From contig JABWBA010000002.1 in the NCBI GenBank assembly GCA_013360745.1, positions 1-64,000 on the forward strand: a DNA stretch of 64,000 bases. Direction: 5' to 3'. Source of the stretch: Chthonomonadales bacterium. Its GTDB lineage: Bacteria; Armatimonadota; Chthonomonadetes; Chthonomonadales; CAJBBX01. Within the stretch, counting starts at the first letter, position 1; the number at the start of each line of letters is the position of its first letter. Below are positions 58,096-64,000 of this stretch, piece after piece. The notes beneath the pieces were generated by a model, which was not told the DNA's origin, made no database searches, and was given only the letters and a program-made list of their open reading frames with translations. The position numbers and the translations under genes were made by a program.

Positions 58096-59292
58096 ATGCG
58101 CTCGATCTATGCACCTCTGATCCTCCTCGGCCTGGCCGCAGCAGCTGCGGCCCGCCCGCCCGCCTGGAAGTCGCTGCCCGAGGTCCAACCCACGGGCGAG
58201 CTGCAGGTCCAGGGCTGCTACACGGTGACAAACCGGAATGAGGCGCTCTGGAAGCGCCCGAAGTTCGTCTATGACCGCCGGGCCGCCACGGGGCGCAAAC
58301 TCGCCCGGGTCATCGTGCTGATCTATGATCCCATCCTGAAGGGTGAGGGGGGCAAACGGCTCACCGAGCACTTCAAATGGAACGATCCGGTGCAGTACTC
58401 CCATATCCTCGCGGACGTCGTCCGGCAGGCCAGCTGGGGCTATATCAACTATGAGATCGTCGATACGATCACCGTCGATCGGTTTCCGACCCGGTTGGAC
58501 GGAAGCCGCTACGACGAGGCGTCCTATCTGGAAGCGCACCGTACGCAGAAGTGGTTCCCGATCACGGCCTCCTATCGGGGCTTTTTCGAAGACAACGGTC
58601 TGCTCGAGCGATGCCGACGGGAGAAGATCACCGAGCTGTGGGTCTGGGGCGCGCCCGGCTTCCATTTCGATGAGTTCGCCATGTACATCCCCAATCGCTA
58701 CGCCCGATTCGGTCCGACCGACAACCCGTGGCTCTACCGCCCGTACGACATTCCGCCCGAGATCGGCCATACCATGTGGGTGATGGGCTTCAACTACGAA
58801 GTCGGTCCCGACAACATGATCCACAGCTACGCCCATCGCATCGAGAGCATGGCCGCGCTGTCCATGGCCGATGGCGTCTGGGCTCCAAAGAGCAAGCGGG
58901 ACCCCTGGAATGTCTTCTCATGGCTCGAGATGGACACCCCGGGCACGCCGTCCATGGTCGGCAACTGCCATGTCCCGCCCAACGGCCAGGCGGGCTATGA
59001 CTACAACAATCCGAGGCGGGTCGCCTCGTGGGCCGACGCCTGGCGGCGCTATCCCGACCTGCGAGAGAGGACCAGAGAGATCGGCGCCGCGGAATGGGGC
59101 AACAGCCATTTCGGTTATATGAAGTGGCTGCTGGAACGGGTGCCCAAGTTCCCCGGCCACACCATCTACGGCTACAACAACTGGTGGGTCTACATCGCGA
59201 ACACCGACGAGGACCTGCCGGACTACAAGATGCCGAACCCGAGCAAGTTCCTCCTGCCGGAGGGTTACCCCGCTCCTCAGCCGACACCCTGA
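58096..59292 (+). CDS. Hypothetical secreted protein
   Basis: Signal peptide LILLGLAAAAAARP; 398 aa; no recognised domain. Confidence 0.65.
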   Translation: MRSIYAPLILLGLAAAAAARPPAWKSLPEVQPTGELQVQGCYTVTNRNEALWKRPKFVYDRRAATGRKLARVIVLIYDPILKGEGGKRLTEHFKWNDPVQYSHILADVVRQASWGYINYEIVDTITVDRFPTRLDGSRYDEASYLEAHRTQKWFPITASYRGFFEDNGLLERCRREKITELWVWGAPGFHFDEFAMYIPNRYARFGPTDNPWLYRPYDIPPEIGHTMWVMGFNYEVGPDNMIHSYAHRIESMAALSMADGVWAPKSKRDPWNVFSWLEMDTPGTPSMVGNCHVPPNGQAGYDYNNPRRVASWADAWRRYPDLRERTREIGAAEWGNSHFGYMKWLLERVPKFPGHTIYGYNNWWVYIANTDEDLPDYKMPNPSKFLLPEGYPAPQPTP

Positions 59293-59424
59293 GCCTTCGG
59301 GACGTTCGGTTCTCCCCGATGCCCTGTCCGGCAGCGGGCAGGAATCCCGCCTCTTTTGGCGAACCTGTTCGGAGACCGCCAGGCGATTTCGGCGGGCGCA
59401 GGGGACGATAGGAGGGGAGCCCGG

Positions 59425-61107
59425 ATGGCAGAGCGCCGCTATGCGTTAGGACTGGATTACGGCACGAACTCGGTTCGCGCCTTGATCGTAGACGTCACCA
59501 CCGGCGAGGAGATCGCCACCGCGGTGCACGAATACACCCGCGGCGATCAGGGCGTCCTGTCGGATCCCGACAACCCCCACGTCGCCCGTCAGCATGTAGC
59601 CGACTACCACGAAGGGCTCGAGGCAGCGGTGAATGGGGCGGTGCAGGCCGCCTCCGGTGCGCCCGGGTTCTCTGCCGCGCAGATCATCGGGATCGGCGTC
59701 GACACGACGGGCAGCACGCCCATCCCGGTCGATTCCGAGGGCGTGCCTCTCTGTATGAGACCCGAGTTCGAGGGCAATCCGAACGCGCTCGCGTGGCTCT
59801 GGAAGGACCATTCCAGCATGGCGGAGGCCGAAGCGATCACGGCCGCAGCCGCGGAGATGCGCCCGCACTATCTCCAACGGTGCGGCGGTGTCTATTCGTC
59901 GGAGTGGTTCTTCTCAAAACTCTGGCGCTGCCTGACGATCGACCGTGAGGTGTTCGAGGCAGCGCATAGCTGGGTCGAGTTCTGCGACTACATCCCCGCG
60001 CTGCTCGTCGGCGATCTCCGGCCCGATCGGATCCAACGGAGCGTGTGCGCCGCCGGACACAAGGCCATGTACGCCGACGACTGGGGCGGCCTTCCGGACC
60101 GCGAGTTCCTCAACGCCCTCAATCCGGCCCTCGGGGCGCTCAGGCCGCGGCTGTTCGAGCGGGCCTATCCTGCCGGCCTCCGGGCGGGTACGCTCTGTCG
60201 GGACTGGGCCGAGCGTCTGGGCTTGCGGCCCGGCATCGGCGTCTCAGTGGGCGCCTTCGATGCGCACATGGGTGCCGTCGGCGCAGGCGTGGGGCTGGGG
60301 ACGCTGGTCAAGATTATCGGCACGTCGAGCTGCGATATCACCGTCGCGGCTCCCGACAGCGCCGCCGGGGACATCCCGGGCGTGTGCGGCGTCGTCCGGG
60401 GCTCGGTGCTGCCGGGGTACTGGGGCGTGGAGGCAGGCCAATCGGCGGTCGGCGATATCTTCAACTGGTTCGTCACGCAGATCTGCGGCGGCAACGCCTC
60501 GTTCCATGCGACGTTAACCTCGCAGGCCGACGCGCTCCAACCGGGCGAAAGCGGCCTCCTCGCGCTCGACTGGAATAACGGCAACCGGACCGTGCTCGTC
60601 GATGCTCGGCTTACCGGCCTGCTCGTCGGGCAGACGCTGCGGACATCCCAGGCGGAGGTCTATCGAGCGCTCATCGAGGCCACCGCCTTCGGGTCGCACA
60701 CGATCCTCAATCGGATGCGGGAGTACGGAGTCACGGTGGATCGCGTGGTCGCCTGCGGGGGCATCGCCGAGAAAAACCCGATGCTCATGCAGATCTATGC
60801 CGATGTCGACGGCCAACCGATCAGCGTCACGCGCTCCTCCCAGACCTGCGCGCTCGGCGCGGCGATCTTCGGAGCGGTCGCTGCGGGCCCCGACGAAGGC
60901 GGATACCCCGACACGGAGACGGCGCAGAAGGCGATGGCCAGCGGAGTTTCGTGCACCTACCACCCGAACACGGCCAATGCGCCGGTCTATCGTCAGCTCT
61001 ACGGACTGTACAAACGCCTCCACGACAGCTTTGGCGTGGCCGGCCATTCGGATTGCCTGGCCGACGTTATGAAGCGTCTGCTGGAGATCCAGCAGCAGGC
61101 CGCCTGA
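59425..61107 (+). CDS. araB: Ribulokinase (FGGY family)
   Basis: YALGLDYGTNSVRALIVDVTTGEEIATAVHEYTRGDQGVL, GIGVDTTGSTPIPVD, VVACGGIAEKNPMLMQIYADV. Confidence 0.95.
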   Translation: MAERRYALGLDYGTNSVRALIVDVTTGEEIATAVHEYTRGDQGVLSDPDNPHVARQHVADYHEGLEAAVNGAVQAASGAPGFSAAQIIGIGVDTTGSTPIPVDSEGVPLCMRPEFEGNPNALAWLWKDHSSMAEAEAITAAAAEMRPHYLQRCGGVYSSEWFFSKLWRCLTIDREVFEAAHSWVEFCDYIPALLVGDLRPDRIQRSVCAAGHKAMYADDWGGLPDREFLNALNPALGALRPRLFERAYPAGLRAGTLCRDWAERLGLRPGIGVSVGAFDAHMGAVGAGVGLGTLVKIIGTSSCDITVAAPDSAAGDIPGVCGVVRGSVLPGYWGVEAGQSAVGDIFNWFVTQICGGNASFHATLTSQADALQPGESGLLALDWNNGNRTVLVDARLTGLLVGQTLRTSQAEVYRALIEATAFGSHTILNRMREYGVTVDRVVACGGIAEKNPMLMQIYADVDGQPISVTRSSQTCALGAAIFGAVAAGPDEGGYPDTETAQKAMASGVSCTYHPNTANAPVYRQLYGLYKRLHDSFGVAGHSDCLADVMKRLLEIQQQAA

Positions 61108-61140
61108 TCGGCGATAAGAGAGAGAACGGATCGGTACGCC

Positions 61141-61884
61141 GTGATCCATCGAGTGAAGATCAGCGTGTGCGAAGCGAACCTCGCGCTCCGGGACGCGGGC
61201 CTGGTCATCCTCACATGGGGCAATGCGAGCGCTCGCGATCCGGATACGGGCCATATCGTCATCAAACCGAGCGGCGTCGCCTACGACGACATGCTTCCGG
61301 AGCATATGGTCGTCGTCGACCTCGACGGTACGGTGGTCGAAGGCGCCTATCGGCCGTCCTCGGACACGCCATCGCACCTCGCCCTCTACCGTGCATGGCC
61401 CGAGATCGGGGGTATCGCCCACACGCATTCCACCCATGCGACGGCCTGGGCTCAGGCGTGCCGGCGCCTGCCGTGCTACGGGACAACGCACGCCGACACG
61501 TTCCGAGGAGCGGTGCCCATCACCGAGCCGCTCACGCCCGAGCAAATCGCCGGGGACTACGAACTGGAAACGGGCCTGGCCATCCTGCGGTCCATGGAGG
61601 GCCGTCCGCCGACGGAGATGCCGGCAGCCCTCGTCGCCCATCACGGCCCATTTACGTGGGGCAGGACGGTCGCAGAAGCGGTGGAAAACAGCGTCATCCT
61701 TGAGGAAGTGGCCCGTATGGCGGTCTTGACGGAACAGCGCCGGCCGGAGATGGAGCCGATCCCACCGGAACTTCTGGACCGGCACTTCCTCCGAAAACAC
61801 GGCGCCCATGCCTACTATGGCCAGAAGCCAGATTCCCCGCCGGATCACACCGGCACACCACCGATGTCCTCTTCGGACTCGTGA
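61141..61884 (+). CDS. araD: L-ribulose-5-phosphate 4-epimerase
   Basis: LVILTWGNASARDPDTGHIVIKPSGVAYDDM, GIAHTHSTHATAWAQACRRLPCYGTTHADTF. Confidence 0.95.
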   Translation: MIHRVKISVCEANLALRDAGLVILTWGNASARDPDTGHIVIKPSGVAYDDMLPEHMVVVDLDGTVVEGAYRPSSDTPSHLALYRAWPEIGGIAHTHSTHATAWAQACRRLPCYGTTHADTFRGAVPITEPLTPEQIAGDYELETGLAILRSMEGRPPTEMPAALVAHHGPFTWGRTVAEAVENSVILEEVARMAVLTEQRRPEMEPIPPELLDRHFLRKHGAHAYYGQKPDSPPDHTGTPPMSSSDS

Positions 61885-61894
61885 GAAAGAGACC

Positions 61895-63304
61895 ATGAGC
61901 AAAAAGACAACCCTGGGCATCATCGTCGGCAACCGGGGGTTTTTCCCCGATCACCTCTGCGAGAGGGGCCGTCAGGAGATAATGGACACGCTCGAAGCGG
62001 AGGGCTTCGGCGTCGTCGCCCTCGGCCTCGACGAGACTCCGTTCGGTTCGGTGGAAACGAGGGCGCAGGCGGCGAAGTGCGCAGACCTGTTCCGTCGACA
62101 CGCCGATGATATCGACGGCGTCCTCGTCACGCTGCCGAACTTCGGAGACGAGCGGGGTGTGGCCGAGACCCTCCGTATGGCCAACCTCGGCGTACCCGTC
62201 CTCGTGCACGCCTTTCCGGACACCGCGGATAGGATGACCATCAGGGACCGCAGGGACAGTTTCTGCGGCAAGATGTCGGTATGCAATAACCTCTCACAGT
62301 ACGGCATCCCCTATACGCTGACGACGCTGCACACCGTCGCTCCGTCCTCATCGTCGTTCCGATCGGACCTTCACAACTTCGCCGCCACCTGCCGCGTAAC
62401 CCGAGGAGTTCCGCGAGCGCGCATCGGCGCAGTCGGCGCTCGGCCCGCGGCCTTCAATACCGTCCGGTACAGCGAGAAAATCCTGGAGCAGCACGGCATC
62501 AGCGTCGTCCCGATCGACCTGTTCGAAGTGATCAGCAAGGCCCGAAAACTGACCGACTCCGCGCCCGAAGTGAAGGCCAAGATCGATGCGATCCACGCCT
62601 ACGTGGATGTCGGTGCGACGCCGGCGGAATCGCTGACGAAGATGGCGCAGCTCGCCGTCGTGATCGACCAGTGGTCCGAGGAGAACGGCCTGACCGCGAC
62701 CGCGGTGCAATGCTGGACCGCCATGGAGGAGTTCTACGGCGTCGTGCCCTGCGCGGTCATGAGCATGTTGAGCAACATTCTCCTCCCCAGCGCCTGTGAG
62801 GTGGACGTCACCGGCGCGGTGGCGATGTACGCCCTGACGCTTGCGGCTGGCGAACCGGCTGCGCTTCTCGACTGGAACAACAACTACGGAGACGATCCAG
62901 ATAAGTGCGTGCTCTTCCATTGCTCCAACATCCCAACGGGCTGCATGAGCTGCGCACGGATGAGCGTGCAGGACATCATCGGCGGCACCGTCGGTATTGA
63001 GAACACCTACGGCACCATCGTCGGTCGGATCAAGTCGGGGCCGTTCACCTTCTGCCGGGTCTCGACGGATGACGATAGCGGATCCATGAGGGCCTACGTC
63101 GGCGAGGGGACCTTTACCGATGACCCGCTCGATACCTTCGGCGGCGCCGGGGTGGCGCAGATTCCGAACCTGCAGGATCTGCTGAAGTACATCTGCGAGA
63201 CGGGATTCGAGCACCACGTGGCCGCCACCCACGCTGAGGTCGGGGGCTCCGTCGTGGAAGCGTTCGGCACCTATCTCGGCTGGGATGTGTACGAACACGT
63301 GTAG
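61895..63304 (+). CDS. L-fucose/L-arabinose isomerase-family protein
   Basis: Follows araB-araD; VGNRGFFPDHLCERGRQEIMDTLEAEGF, VTLPNFGDERGVAETLRMANLGVPVLVHAFPD, DWNNNYGDDPDKCVLFHCSNIP. Confidence 0.85.
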   Translation: MSKKTTLGIIVGNRGFFPDHLCERGRQEIMDTLEAEGFGVVALGLDETPFGSVETRAQAAKCADLFRRHADDIDGVLVTLPNFGDERGVAETLRMANLGVPVLVHAFPDTADRMTIRDRRDSFCGKMSVCNNLSQYGIPYTLTTLHTVAPSSSSFRSDLHNFAATCRVTRGVPRARIGAVGARPAAFNTVRYSEKILEQHGISVVPIDLFEVISKARKLTDSAPEVKAKIDAIHAYVDVGATPAESLTKMAQLAVVIDQWSEENGLTATAVQCWTAMEEFYGVVPCAVMSMLSNILLPSACEVDVTGAVAMYALTLAAGEPAALLDWNNNYGDDPDKCVLFHCSNIPTGCMSCARMSVQDIIGGTVGIENTYGTIVGRIKSGPFTFCRVSTDDDSGSMRAYVGEGTFTDDPLDTFGGAGVAQIPNLQDLLKYICETGFEHHVAATHAEVGGSVVEAFGTYLGWDVYEHV

Positions 63305-63382
63305 CCGCCCGGACGGTGCGGACCATCAGCATATGCCCCGCTGATTGGCGCCTGTTCGCGGATGGCCATGTGGGCGGTCGTG

Positions 63383-64000
63383 CTACCCTGGATCAGACCG
63401 CCATATCAGCCGGGAGCCAGCTGCGCGCTCGGTCAGTTTCCCGATTTCCATCGGGATGACCCGAAACGAACATCGGGGACTCAACCACTGCCCACTCCGG
63501 CCGCGGTCGCAGGAACCGCGCGCCCAGACGACACAGAGCGCAGCCGTGATCAAGGCGAGCCCGAAAGCCCCCGCCCCAGGCACGCGATGCAGTCGGCGAA
63601 AGCCGTAGCCGAGGAGTCCGCAGGACCAGAGGCCACCCGACAACAGAACCCAGGGCTCCAGCGCACGAACCTCCGGTACAGCAGCGCATAGCGAAAGCCC
63701 GCCGGCGCCTAGAAGCGTGACTGGCGTTATCGCATATGCGCCAGCGGCAAAGGTCGCGGCAAAGCCGCCGTTCCCCCGGAGGGCGAGCGCGACGAGATGG
63801 AGCGCAACCGCGACGACCAGTGCGGTCATCAGCGCCATGAGGGCCCCGATACCGCCTACCATCGCCCCCTGTCCCAGGAGACGAACGATCTCCGGACCGG
63901 TCCACGAAAACGCCCGCTGAGGCGCGGTGAGCGCCAGAGCCGAGTAGGCAACGCCGATCGTGATCCCGGCGTGAATCGTAGCAAAGGATCCGGCGGCCGA
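63383..64000 (-). CDS. Membrane protein, Yip1-domain-like (5' end off window)
   Basis: The minus-strand frame stays open to the window end (...SAAGSFATIHAGITIGVAYSALALTAPQRAFSWTGPEIVRLLGQGAMVGGIGALMALMTALVV); several hydrophobic segments. Confidence 0.55.
   Translation of the reverse strand, partial: SAAGSFATIHAGITIGVAYSALALTAPQRAFSWTGPEIVRLLGQGAMVGGIGALMALMTALVVAVALHLVALALRGNGGFAATFAAGAYAITPVTLLGAGGLSLCAAVPEVRALEPWVLLSGGLWSCGLLGYGFRRLHRVPGAGAFGLALITAALCVVWARGSCDRGRSGQWLSPRCSFRVIPMEIGKLTERAAGSRLIWRSDPG

Noticed and set aside
60514-61932. 472-aa minus-strand ORF opposite araB/araD
   Set aside because: Shadow ORF; araB and araD motifs are unambiguous on the plus strand.
1-64000. tRNA/rRNA genes, prophage, toxin-antitoxin or defence islands
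   Set aside because: None recognised by reading the sequence and ORF translations.

Overview
High-GC bacterial chromosomal segment of about 64 kb. By gene content it looks like an environmental saccharolytic bacterium; an Armatimonadota or Planctomycetota-like origin is a guess, not established. It carries many carbohydrate genes: GH4, GH32, GH51, clan-D alpha-galactosidase-like, GH5-like, GH99/71-like, an alpha-glucuronidase/hexosaminidase-like ORF, an araB/araD/isomerase operon, three Gfo/Idh/MocA dehydrogenases and two sugar-phosphate isomerase-like TIM barrels. A more core-like block lies in the middle (EPS export/BY-kinase/sugar transferase, folK, HtrA, class II FBA, a yybP-ykoY-type riboswitch with terC, MFS). 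The most striking feature is a composite modular repeat in at least nine intergenic clusters. It has three modules: (A) a 20-28 bp palindrome GTACGGGC[A/G]ATTCATGAAT[T/C]GCCCCTAC, with about 24 full copies; (B) a 24-nt unit GGCTTCGACARGCTCAGCCACCGG; (C) variable heptanucleotide tracts (CTCTCAG/CTCTTGC/CTCTAGC)n. Spacing between adjacent palindromes changes in 7-bp steps. Paired changes in the two palindrome arms keep the stem. Clusters sit at boundaries of co-directional gene blocks, often in inverted orientation. Modules B and C, but never A, also occur in frame inside four enzyme genes (GH32, GH51, M42 peptidase, GH99-like). All calls were made by eye from sequence and the supplied ORF translations; no database search was run.
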